Assembly: GCF_013307245.1 (NCBI RefSeq)
Contig: NZ_CP028941.1
Span: 310,001 to 374,000 of the forward strand
Source: Polynucleobacter antarcticus
GTDB taxonomy: Bacteria > Pseudomonadota > Gammaproteobacteria > Burkholderiales > Burkholderiaceae
Length of the DNA stretch: 64,000 nt
Reading direction: 5' to 3'
Part shown: one piece after another, positions 1-7,337 of the stretch
Numbering within the stretch: position 1 is the stretch's first letter
How the letters are laid out: each line of letters begins with the position of its first letter
Program-made: the position numbers and the translations under genes
Notes under the pieces: model-generated
The model's input: only the letters and a program-made list of their open reading frames with translations
Told to the model about the DNA's origin: nothing
Database searches by the model: none

Positions 1-962
1 GGTTTTTAGATTCGGAAGTCAAAGAGATTCGAATCCTGAGTAGGGATGAGAAAAAGCAGGACGATATGAGAAAGTCTTATCAAAATCCTAAAATTAAGTT
101 TTACATTGGTGATGTCCGCGATTACCAAGCCGTTTTAAATGCTACACGTGGATGTGATTTTGTCTATCATGCCGCCGCACTTAAGCAGGTTCCCTCTTGC
201 GAATTTCATCCTTTGGAGGCCGTAAAAACCAATATTTTAGGGACTGAAAATGTTTTGGAAGCATCTATCACTTCTGGGGTGCAACGTGTTGTTTGTCTGA
301 GTACTGACAAGGCGGTTTACCCTATCAATGCAATGGGAATCTCTAAGGCAATGATGGAAAAAGTGGTTGTTGCAAAGTCAAGGGTGAGCACATCTACCGT
401 CATATGTGCCACCCGTTATGGCAACGTCATGGCTTCGCGTGGGTCTGTTATCCCCCTTTTTTTGGACCAAATACGACGGGGACAGGCTCTCACGATTACC
501 GATCAAGGCATGACGCGCTTTATGATGACTCTTGAGGATGCGGTTGATTTGGTTGTTTATGCTTTTTGTAATGCAAACCCAGGTGATATTTTTGTGCAAA
601 AAGCACCTGCAGCAACAATCTCAACTTTGGCTCAATCGCTTGTAGATTTGATGGGGAATCCGGACTATCCAATTCAGGTAATTGGAACTCGGCATGGTGA
701 GAAATTGTATGAAGTCTTGCTCAGTCGAGAAGAAATGGCATCTGCTGAGGACTTAGAAGATTACTATAGGATACCTCCCGACTTAAGGGATCTAAATTAT
801 GGTAAGTTTGTGGAGCAAGGGGAGCCTCTAATATCTACGGCAGTAGACTATAACTCCCACAATACAATTCGACTTGATGTTGATGAAATGAAGCGGCTTT
901 TACTGAAGTTACCATTAGTTAAGGCTGCTGTAGCTGGTGTTTATACTGAGCCAGAGGGTTGA
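1..962 (+). CDS. capE: UDP-GlcNAc 4,6-dehydratase/5-epimerase, CapE/FnlA type (5' end outside window)
   Basis: This is the C-terminal part of a short-chain-dehydrogenase-type sugar nucleotide enzyme. The frame is open from base 3, so the gene starts before the window; the first internal ATG at 66 is not the start because the upstream residues fit the family. STDKAVYPINAMGISK carries the Met-x3-Lys pair used in place of Tyr-x3-Lys by inverting 4,6-dehydratases, and YHAAALKQVP is the conserved substrate-side motif. CapE-type enzymes convert UDP-GlcNAc to UDP-2-acetamido-2,6-dideoxy-L-arabino-hexos-4-ulose, the first step to UDP-L-FucNAc. The next two genes encode the other two enzymes of that pathway, which favours CapE over a generic FlaA1-like dehydratase. 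Confidence 0.88.
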   Translation, partial: FLDSEVKEIRILSRDEKKQDDMRKSYQNPKIKFYIGDVRDYQAVLNATRGCDFVYHAAALKQVPSCEFHPLEAVKTNILGTENVLEASITSGVQRVVCLSTDKAVYPINAMGISKAMMEKVVVAKSRVSTSTVICATRYGNVMASRGSVIPLFLDQIRRGQALTITDQGMTRFMMTLEDAVDLVVYAFCNANPGDIFVQKAPAATISTLAQSLVDLMGNPDYPIQVIGTRHGEKLYEVLLSREEMASAEDLEDYYRIPPDLRDLNYGKFVEQGEPLISTAVDYNSHNTIRLDVDEMKRLLLKLPLVKAAVAGVYTEPEG

Positions 963-963
963 C

Positions 964-2073
964 ATGAAGATCTTAATTACTGGATCAAAAGGGTTTATTG
1001 GTAAGAATCTTAGGCTTGCGCTAACAGAGGTCGGTAACTACGAGATTCTTACTTTTGATCGCGGTGATGCTCCCGATTTACTCGTGAAACTAGTTCATCA
1101 GTCGGATTATGTTGTACATTTAGCTGGAGAGAATCGCCCAATAGATCCTAAATGCTTTCAAGAGGGTAATGTTGATCTTACCCAAGTCCTTTGTCAGGCG
1201 ATCGAAAAGACAGGCCGCTTAATTCCATTGATTTATTCATCTTCGCTACAGGCGAATGATTCAAAAAGCCTGTATGCACAAAGTAAGAGATCTGCTGAGG
1301 CGGTGATTAAGGCATTATCTGAATCCACAAAAAATCCCGTACTAATTTACCGTTTGGCCAATGTTTTTGGAAAATGGATTCGCCCTAACTACAACTCTGT
1401 AGTGGGAACGTTTTGTTACAAGATTGCTCGCGGCCTCCCAATTCAAATTCACGATGAAAATACAGTTATCCAGCTCATTTACATTGACGATGTTATTAAA
1501 GACATCATTGCTCATATCAAGAGATCCTGGTCAGGCAGTAATATTGGGGAAATTTCTCCGCGGTACGCTATTACCGTTGGAGACTTAGCCAAACAGCTCT
1601 ATGAATTCAAAAATTCCAGAGATTCTTTAATAATTCCCAGAGTAGGTGTGGGCTTTATTCGCGCCCTATATTCGACTTATATTAGTTATTTGCCGGTTGA
1701 GGAGTTTTCATATGCTGTTCCAAAGTATGGTGATGAACGTGGTGATTTTGTGGAAATGTTGAAAACTCCCGATGCCGGGCAGTTTTCCTACTTCACTGCT
1801 TTGCCTGGAGTTACGCGTGGTGGGCATTACCACCATAGCAAAACCGAAAAATTCTTAGTGATTTCTGGAAGAGCACGTTTTGGATTCCGCCATATGATAA
1901 CTGGCGAGGTTTATGAGCTATTTTCCTCGGGTGACAAGCCGGAGATTGTAGAAACTATTCCTGGATGGACGCACGACATTACCAATATTGGCAATGAAAA
2001 AATGGTTGTTATGTTGTGGGCTAATGAAATTTATAATCGAGAGCTTCCCGATACGATAGCTTCTAAGGTATGA
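964..2073 (+). CDS. capF: UDP-2-acetamido-2,6-dideoxy-hexulose reductase, CapF/FnlB type
   Basis: This 369-residue protein has an N-terminal Rossmann domain (MKILITGSKGFIGKNL) and a C-terminal cupin, seen as GHYHHSKTEKFLVISG followed by TRGG/GWTHDI-type elements. That two-domain layout is characteristic of CapF, where the metal-binding cupin does an epimerisation-linked step and the SDR domain reduces the 4-keto sugar. I chose ATG 964, one base after the capE stop, over an in-frame start at 937 that would lie inside capE and add a non-homologous leader. It acts between CapE and CapG in cytoplasmic UDP-L-FucNAc synthesis. The spacing on both sides indicates one operon. Confidence 0.88.
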   Translation: MKILITGSKGFIGKNLRLALTEVGNYEILTFDRGDAPDLLVKLVHQSDYVVHLAGENRPIDPKCFQEGNVDLTQVLCQAIEKTGRLIPLIYSSSLQANDSKSLYAQSKRSAEAVIKALSESTKNPVLIYRLANVFGKWIRPNYNSVVGTFCYKIARGLPIQIHDENTVIQLIYIDDVIKDIIAHIKRSWSGSNIGEISPRYAITVGDLAKQLYEFKNSRDSLIIPRVGVGFIRALYSTYISYLPVEEFSYAVPKYGDERGDFVEMLKTPDAGQFSYFTALPGVTRGGHYHHSKTEKFLVISGRARFGFRHMITGEVYELFSSGDKPEIVETIPGWTHDITNIGNEKMVVMLWANEIYNRELPDTIASKV

Positions 2074-2074
2074 A

Positions 2075-3211
2075 ATGAAAAAACTAAAAGTTATGTCTGT
2101 TGTTGGTACACGTCCAGAAATCATTCGGCTATCCCGGGTCTTAAGTAAGTTGGATGAATATTGTGACCATGTAATGGTTCATACTGGCCAAAATTATGAT
2201 TACGAGTTAAACCAGATTTTTTTTGAGGACCTAGGGATTCGTAAGCCAGATCATTTTTTGGGTAGCGCAGAGGCGGGTAGCGGAGTTGCACGAACTATTG
2301 GCAATGTAATTGTTGCTATTGACAGAGTTTTGGAGTTTGAAAAACCCGAGGCTTTATTGGTACTCGGCGATACCAATAGTTGTTTATCGGTTATTCCAGC
2401 AAAGCGTCGTCAAATTCCAATATTTCACATGGAAGCCGGTAACCGTTGCTTTGATCAGCGCGTCCCAGAGGAAACCAATCGTAAAATTGTGGATCATGTT
2501 GCGGATGTCAATCTCACCTACAGTGAGATTGCACGAGACCTCCTCCTTAGAGAGGGTCTTTCTCCTGATTTAATTATTAAGACTGGTAGCCCAATGTATG
2601 AGGTTCTATCTCACTACAAAAAGCAAATTGATCAATCAAATATTTTAGAGCGCCTCAACTTAGAAAAGAATAATTATTTTGTGGTGAGTGCTCATCGCGA
2701 AGAAAATATTGAGCCGATAAAATCATTTGAAAAATTAGTGGTTTTATTGAACTCTTTGGCTGAGCAATATCAATTGCCGATTATTGTTTCAACCCATCCC
2801 CGTACTCAAAAGCGGATCAAAGAAATGGGAGTTATCTTTCATCCCAAGATTCAGATTTTAAAACCATTGGGTTTTCATGACTATGTAAAGCTGCAAGTCA
2901 TGTCTAGGACAGTCCTCTCTGATAGTGGCACCATTAATGAAGAATCCTCGATCCTGAACTTCCGGGCCTTGAATTTACGAGATGCGCATGAGCGCCCAGA
3001 GGGAATGGAAGAGGCGGCAGTGATGATGGTTGGTCTTGAATTGGATCGAGTACTGCAAAGCCTCAAGATTCTAGAGGGGCAGGCATGCGGAGATGAGCGT
3101 ACATTGCAATTGGTTGCCGATTATTCAGTGCCCAATGTCTCTGATAAGGTAGTGCGTATATTGCATAGCTATACCGACTACGTAAATCGAGTTGTTTGGA
3201 GAAAATACTGA
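2075..3211 (+). CDS. capG: Non-hydrolysing UDP-N-acetylglucosamine 2-epimerase family, CapG/FnlC type
   Basis: The 378-residue protein begins KVMSVVGTRPEIIRL, the typical start of WecB-family 2-epimerases, and carries HTGQNYD, VLGDTNSCL, HMEAGNRCFDQRVPEETNRKIVDH and the late LSDSGTINEESS region that binds the UDP moiety. In the context of capE and capF it most likely epimerises C2 of the 6-deoxy-talose intermediate to give UDP-L-FucNAc. A role on UDP-GlcNAc/UDP-ManNAc cannot be excluded from sequence alone. The start codon lies one base after the capF stop, so translation is probably coupled. Confidence 0.88.
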   Translation: MKKLKVMSVVGTRPEIIRLSRVLSKLDEYCDHVMVHTGQNYDYELNQIFFEDLGIRKPDHFLGSAEAGSGVARTIGNVIVAIDRVLEFEKPEALLVLGDTNSCLSVIPAKRRQIPIFHMEAGNRCFDQRVPEETNRKIVDHVADVNLTYSEIARDLLLREGLSPDLIIKTGSPMYEVLSHYKKQIDQSNILERLNLEKNNYFVVSAHREENIEPIKSFEKLVVLLNSLAEQYQLPIIVSTHPRTQKRIKEMGVIFHPKIQILKPLGFHDYVKLQVMSRTVLSDSGTINEESSILNFRALNLRDAHERPEGMEEAAVMMVGLELDRVLQSLKILEGQACGDERTLQLVADYSVPNVSDKVVRILHSYTDYVNRVVWRKY

Positions 3212-3212
3212 G

Positions 3213-4442
3213 ATGAATTGTAAGTTGGGCAATTTAAATGCCCCTACAGTTTTTATTGTTTCTGAGTATGTAGACCCGCAACTCAATTCTACTGGTTATT
3301 ACTGGTCTAAGATCATACATGGTGTCTCGGCAGCCTTTTCTCGGGTTGCAGTCATTTGTCCAGAAGGTAGTAAATTTGAGCAATATCCATTTGAATCAAG
3401 TAGAGTGTTTGTTTATCCGATATCAGAAAGTAGCTACAAAAAAAATAATCTATTATTTCGCCTCTTCGGACTACTCAATTTAAGCTCTAAATTCTTTGTA
3501 AAAATATTGCAACACGTTCGAAGGAATGACCTCATTTTTTCTGGCACAAATCCTATTTTTTTACTCTTATGTATTGCGCTATCCAAAAAGTTTATCCACT
3601 TTAAGTGGGTGCTACTCGTTCATGATGTATTTCCTGATAATTTAGCAGCTGCTGGCATTTTAAGAAAATCAAATTATTTTTATCAATTCTTAGACAGTAT
3701 GTTTACCTTGGCCTATCAATCTGCTGATGCCATGATAGTGATTGGTCGCGATATGGAGGCTTTGTTTAGAAAAAAACAGATCACTGGCCAATTGATCTAT
3801 CAGCCTAATTGGGTGAATAAGGGTGAAATAATTCCTATCAATAGGAAACAGTCTGCCTTGATTCAGAATTTGGGTTGGGATAATAAAGTTGTTTTCCAAT
3901 TCTTTGGTAATGCAGGAAGATTGCAAGGTATTGATAATTTACTAAATGCCATTACAAAAGTTATGGATCCTCGCGCTGCTTTTCTATTTATTGGCGAGGG
4001 ATCTGAGTTTGAAATGATTCAAAAGTTTGCTGACACACATCCGCAAAAGCCTATCGCCATAATTGCTAATAAAGACTTAAACAGTCGAAATGCTGGCTTA
4101 GCTGCATGTGATGTTGCCATTGTTTCTTTAATTGCGGGAATGCAAGGTATCGGTGTGCCAAGTAAGAGCTACTTTTCTCTAGCGGCTGATCGCCCTATAT
4201 TGGGGGTGGTGGATGTGAATTCAGAAGTGGCGCAAATGATTCGGCAATATGATGGTATTGGTTGGCATTGCGATCCAGATAAACCTCAGGAGTTAGCCGC
4301 TCTGATCGATACAATTTGTAAGATAGACTTGTCTTTAAATATAGGCAAAGCTAGGAGATTGATGGAGGAGAAATATGACGAAGCACCTGCCATTGGTAGG
4401 TATATTGCAAGCCTCAAGCTGGTATTAGCCGATAGCAATTAA
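3213..4442 (+). CDS. Glycosyltransferase family 4-like, probable L-fucosamine transferase (WbuB-like)
   Basis: This is a 409-residue GT-B fold glycosyltransferase. Visible landmarks are an N-terminal YVDPQLNSTGYYWSK segment, a hydrophobic stretch around residues 95-125 that may associate with the membrane, LVHDVFPDN, and a C-terminal nucleotide-binding half with FFGNAGRLQGIDNLL and FIGEGSEF. ATG 3213 is preferred to 3192 because a GGAG sits at 3198 and the earlier codon lies inside capG. In E. coli and Pseudomonas fnl clusters a WbuB-type FucNAc transferase directly follows fnlABC, and this gene has the same place and size. It would add FucNAc from UDP-L-FucNAc onto a lipid-linked acceptor. 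Confidence 0.75.
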   Translation: MNCKLGNLNAPTVFIVSEYVDPQLNSTGYYWSKIIHGVSAAFSRVAVICPEGSKFEQYPFESSRVFVYPISESSYKKNNLLFRLFGLLNLSSKFFVKILQHVRRNDLIFSGTNPIFLLLCIALSKKFIHFKWVLLVHDVFPDNLAAAGILRKSNYFYQFLDSMFTLAYQSADAMIVIGRDMEALFRKKQITGQLIYQPNWVNKGEIIPINRKQSALIQNLGWDNKVVFQFFGNAGRLQGIDNLLNAITKVMDPRAAFLFIGEGSEFEMIQKFADTHPQKPIAIIANKDLNSRNAGLAACDVAIVSLIAGMQGIGVPSKSYFSLAADRPILGVVDVNSEVAQMIRQYDGIGWHCDPDKPQELAALIDTICKIDLSLNIGKARRLMEEKYDEAPAIGRYIASLKLVLADSN

Positions 4443-4444
4443 CG

Positions 4445-5404
4445 ATGGTAAATTCAACATCGATCGCACAGTGTGTTTTAGTGACTGGCGCAAATGGATT
4501 TGTAGGGTCTTATGTAATTGATGCTCTTCTAGAGTCTGGGTATAGCGTTAAAGCGGTAGTGCGAAAAAGTTGGAGCAATCCCCCCAAGGAGGTTGAGTTA
4601 ATTGTTGCCGATTTATCTTTACCGGTTGATTGGAGCAGTGCTCTTAAGGGTGTAACAACCATCATTCATTTGGCTGCTATAGTTCACCAAATGAATGAAT
4701 CACCACAGATGTCTATTGAAGAGTATAGAAATATCAATACAGATGCTACTTTAGTGTTTGCGGAGCAAGCAGCTAAGGCAGGCGTAAAAAGATTTATTTT
4801 TTTGAGTACTATCGCAGTAAATGGAGCTTTTACTGGGCCAGGTGAATGCTTCACGGAGCAGTCGGAGCCGAAACCAAAAAGCTCCTATGCAATTAGTAAG
4901 TATGAGTCTGAATTAGGCTTGCAAAAATTAGCCCTGCTACATCCCATGGAGGTGACAATCATTAGGCCTCCAATGGTTTATGGAGAAAAAGCTCCTGGTA
5001 ATTTTTCGAGACTGGTATCTCTTGTTCAGGCTGGCATTCCACTTCCATTTAAATTGGCCCAAAATTCAAGAAGTTTTATTTTTATTAAAAACTTGGCGAG
5101 CTTTATATTAGCCTGTGTTGAGCATCCTGCTGCCGGCAATGAATTATTTCTTGTATCTGATAATGATGATATTTCCCCTTGCACCCTAATTTGTCAAATT
5201 TCAAAGAGTCTGGGGTTAAGACCTAGAGTATTTTCGATCCCTGTGAGACTGCTTGAACTCGTTTTTATAGTTTTTGGACGGAGGACTTTGGTAAATCAAC
5301 TACTCAAACCCATGAGAGTAAACATTTCTAAAGCCCACTCTTTATTGGGGTGGAATCCGCCTTATGGTTCATTTATTGGATTAATTAATTCAGTTAAAAA
5401 ATGA
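4445..5404 (+). CDS. NAD-dependent nucleotide-sugar epimerase/reductase (extended SDR)
   Basis: This 319-residue extended SDR has VLVTGANGFVGSYV as its dinucleotide site, a Ser in FLSTIAVNG, and the catalytic SYAISKYESE (Tyr-x3-Lys). It resembles the 4-keto reductases and 4-epimerases (WbpV/Gne-like) that sit just before the initiating phosphoglycosyl transferase and make the undecaprenyl-linked first sugar, often QuiNAc or GalNAc. The exact substrate is not readable from the sequence. It starts two bases after the previous stop. An ATG at 5401 overlaps its own stop. Confidence 0.75.
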   Translation: MVNSTSIAQCVLVTGANGFVGSYVIDALLESGYSVKAVVRKSWSNPPKEVELIVADLSLPVDWSSALKGVTTIIHLAAIVHQMNESPQMSIEEYRNINTDATLVFAEQAAKAGVKRFIFLSTIAVNGAFTGPGECFTEQSEPKPKSSYAISKYESELGLQKLALLHPMEVTIIRPPMVYGEKAPGNFSRLVSLVQAGIPLPFKLAQNSRSFIFIKNLASFILACVEHPAAGNELFLVSDNDDISPCTLICQISKSLGLRPRVFSIPVRLLELVFIVFGRRTLVNQLLKPMRVNISKAHSLLGWNPPYGSFIGLINSVKK

Positions 5405-5452
5405 GTAAGCGATTTAAATATCTTGGTATTATGGTCTTGGACTTGGAAACAT

Positions 5453-6014
5453 ATGAAGCGATTTTTTGAATCTTATACTTAGCTTTTTATTTTTGGCAAT
5501 ATTCTCACCGCTATTCATCTTGCTCGCTCTGATCATTCGAGTAACATCTAGGGGGCCTTCTTTATATTTGTCTAAACGCGTGGGTAGATGCAACATCATA
5601 TTTATGATGCTAAAATTCCGCACTATGAAATTAGGCACTCCCGCGCTAGCAACCCACCTTCTGTCTGACTCATGTCAATATTTAACGCCCGTGGGTTCAT
5701 TTCTGCGGAAATCAAGTCTAGATGAATTGCCGCAACTATGGAGTATTTTGGTTGGTGATATGAGTTTTGTTGGGCCCCGTCCAGCACTGTTTAATCAAGA
5801 TGACTTAATTGCTTTGCGAGCCGAATATGGTGTAGATAAGCTAGCACCGGGATTAACCGGTTGGGCTCAAGTAAATGGTCGAGATGAGCTATCGATCCCA
5901 GTCAAAGTTCAATATGACTATGAGTATCTGCAGAAACAGTCCTTTTGGTTTGATATGAAAATTCTGGGCTTGACTTTCTTAAAGGTTATTCGTCGCTCTG
6001 GGGTTTCTCACTAA
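5453..6014 (+). pseudogene. Undecaprenyl-phosphate phosphoglycosyl transferase (PglC/WcaJ C-terminal type), apparent frameshift near the start
   Basis: The body of the protein is an intact small phosphoglycosyl transferase of about 185 residues. It has an N-terminal re-entrant hydrophobic segment, KFRTM, the catalytic Asp-Glu in SSLDELPQL, the [10 protein letters not shown] motif and the C-terminal PGLTGWAQVNGR. It would start lipid-linked glycan assembly. The expected start is ATG 5453 after TTGGAA, reading M-K-R-F, but the T6 run at 5462-5467 puts this start out of frame with the body. Deleting one T gives a perfect family-like N-terminus (MKRFLNLILS). As read, translation would have to begin at TTG 5466, losing four residues. 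It is either a real or phase-variable frameshift, a sequencing error, or a genuine TTG start. Confidence 0.7.
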
Positions 6015-6140
6015 ATACACTATTTATTAGTTCATTTGCAGATGAGGGCGGCAAGTTTAAGTCGTTGTGACCTGTCCTGACATTTTCAGACCAAACTAAT
6101 TTAGAGATAATGACTCCTCCTTGACTAAAAGGAGTAGTAC

Positions 6141-6404
6141 ATGAAGAGAGCCCGATTTACGGATGAGCAGATTGTTCGGATATTGCAAGAGGCCGATAAA
6201 GCACCAGTTGCAGAGGTGGCTAAACGCCATGGGGTGAGTGAGCCCTCGATTTATATCTGGCGGAAGAAGTTTGGCGATATGGGTACAGATGATGTGAAGC
6301 GCTTAAAGCTGTTAGAGCAAGAGAACAGTCGCCTTAAGAAGATCTTGGCAGAACGGGATCTGGAGATTGAGGTGATGAAGGAGATCACCGCAAAAAAGTG
6401 GTGA
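6141..6404 (+). CDS. IS-A orfA, transposase helix-turn-helix subunit
   Basis: This 87-residue protein has an N-terminal helix-turn-helix (FTDEQIVRILQEAD to VAEVAKRHGVSEPSIYIWRKKFG) and a C-terminal leucine-zipper-like stretch (LKLLEQENSRLKKILAERDLEIEVMKE). It is the DNA-binding first product of an IS3-family element, and its upstream GGAGT is well placed. Its 3' end contains A6G (6392-6398), where a -1 frameshift would fuse it to orfB to form the OrfAB transposase. Confidence 0.93.
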   Translation: MKRARFTDEQIVRILQEADKAPVAEVAKRHGVSEPSIYIWRKKFGDMGTDDVKRLKLLEQENSRLKKILAERDLEIEVMKEITAKKW

Positions 6405-6434
6405 GCGTGCAAGCTCGATTAGAGCAAGCACGCT
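6392..6434 (+). promoter_or_regulatory. Programmed -1 frameshift signal in IS-A
   Basis: A6G at 6392-6398 is followed after 5 nt by a hairpin: AGCGTGC (6404-6410) pairs with GCACGCT (6428-6434), and an inner GCTC/GAGC helix encloses a 5-nt loop. A slippery run plus stimulatory stem is the standard IS3-family arrangement for making OrfAB. Confidence 0.75.
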
Positions 6435-7261
6435 ACGCAGTGGATCGCGGGATTAGCCAAAGAAGAGCCTGTGTGCTGTTGCAGGTAGCTAGGTCAGGCC
6501 TTGGGTATCAGCAAAGGATGCCGGTTAAAGACCAGCCTGTGATTGCTGCAATGCGTTCTTACTCTGAACAATATCCTCGCTATGGCGCCAGACGGATCCG
6601 AATCTTCTTGCGGCGAGACGGCATCGTATTAGGGCGAGATCGTGCTGCCCGTATATGGGCTGGTGCAGGCCTGCAAATGCCCAAGAAGCGAACTCGCAAG
6701 CGCAAAGATCATATGGGCAGTCCCAACCGGCAACCCTTTGTAGCAACAGCGCCCAATGAAGTCTGGGCATACGATTTTGTCTTTGATGCTTGTGCCAATG
6801 GTCAAAAGCTCAAGTGCTTAACCTTGATAGACGAGTTCACCAAGGAGAGTTTGTATATTGATGTAGCCGGCTCAATTAAAGGTAAGCGAGTGGTGCAGAT
6901 ATTAGAAGAAGTGATTGCAAAGCGGGGTTACCCTAAAGTTTTACGAAGTGACAACGGCCCGGAGTTTATTAGTACTATCTTGTTGGAATGGGCTGTAGCC
7001 AAAGGTCTACATAACCTACACATTGAACCAGGCAAGCCTTGGCAAAACGGTACTAACGAGAGCTTTAATGGCAAGTTCAGAGATGAATGTTTAGCTTTGA
7101 ACTGGTTTTACAGCAGGCAACATGCCAAGGTGATTATTGAAACTTGGCGTAAGCACTACAATTTAATCAGACCGCACTCCAGTTTGGATTATCAAACCCC
7201 GCTAGAGTTCGTATCTGAATGGCGCAATAACTTAAACCCTGGAGTCCATGTTTCTAAATGA
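6398..7261 (+). CDS. IS-A orfB, DDE integrase-type transposase domain
   Basis: This 287-residue rve-type DDE catalytic protein has an HTH_21-like segment (YPRYGARRIRIFLRRDG), the first Asp in VWAYDFVFDAC, the second in VLRSDNGPEF and the Glu in NESFNGKFRDECL. The frame is -1 relative to orfA and overlaps it by 7 nt, so the active enzyme is probably the fused OrfAB made by frameshifting. A GTG at 6398 would allow independent initiation. No disrupting mutation is visible, so the element looks potentially active. Confidence 0.93.
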   Translation: MVSVQARLEQARYAVDRGISQRRACVLLQVARSGLGYQQRMPVKDQPVIAAMRSYSEQYPRYGARRIRIFLRRDGIVLGRDRAARIWAGAGLQMPKKRTRKRKDHMGSPNRQPFVATAPNEVWAYDFVFDACANGQKLKCLTLIDEFTKESLYIDVAGSIKGKRVVQILEEVIAKRGYPKVLRSDNGPEFISTILLEWAVAKGLHNLHIEPGKPWQNGTNESFNGKFRDECLALNWFYSRQHAKVIIETWRKHYNLIRPHSSLDYQTPLEFVSEWRNNLNPGVHVSK

Positions 7262-7337
7262 AAATGGTCCGAAGAAACCAGACAGGTCAGTTGCAACTAG
7301 ATTTCTCTTATTTGGATATGTAATTTATAATTAATGT

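Larger units (their letters stand above)
6068..7289 (+). mobile_element. IS-A, complete IS3-family insertion sequence (probably IS407 group), 1222 bp
   Basis: The ends are TGACCTGTC at 6068 and GACAGGTCA finishing at 7289, with imperfect inverted repeats running about 25 bp inward. Both flanks carry GTTG (6064-6067 and 7290-7293), a 4-bp target duplication as expected for the IS407 group. It contains overlapping orfA and orfB with an A6G slippery site. A second, truncated copy lies at 11053-11902. It is inserted between the phosphoglycosyl transferase and the WbpM-type gene and may affect transcription of the latter. Confidence 0.92.

Noticed and set aside
937..963. Upstream in-frame start for capF
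   Set aside because: It lies inside capE, and the family N-terminus begins at ATG 964.
5401..5469. 22-codon ORF starting MSKRFKYLGIM in the gap before the phosphoglycosyl transferase
   Set aside because: It overlaps the previous stop but has no homology beyond M-S-K-R-F and ends at once; ATG 5453 gives a better explanation.
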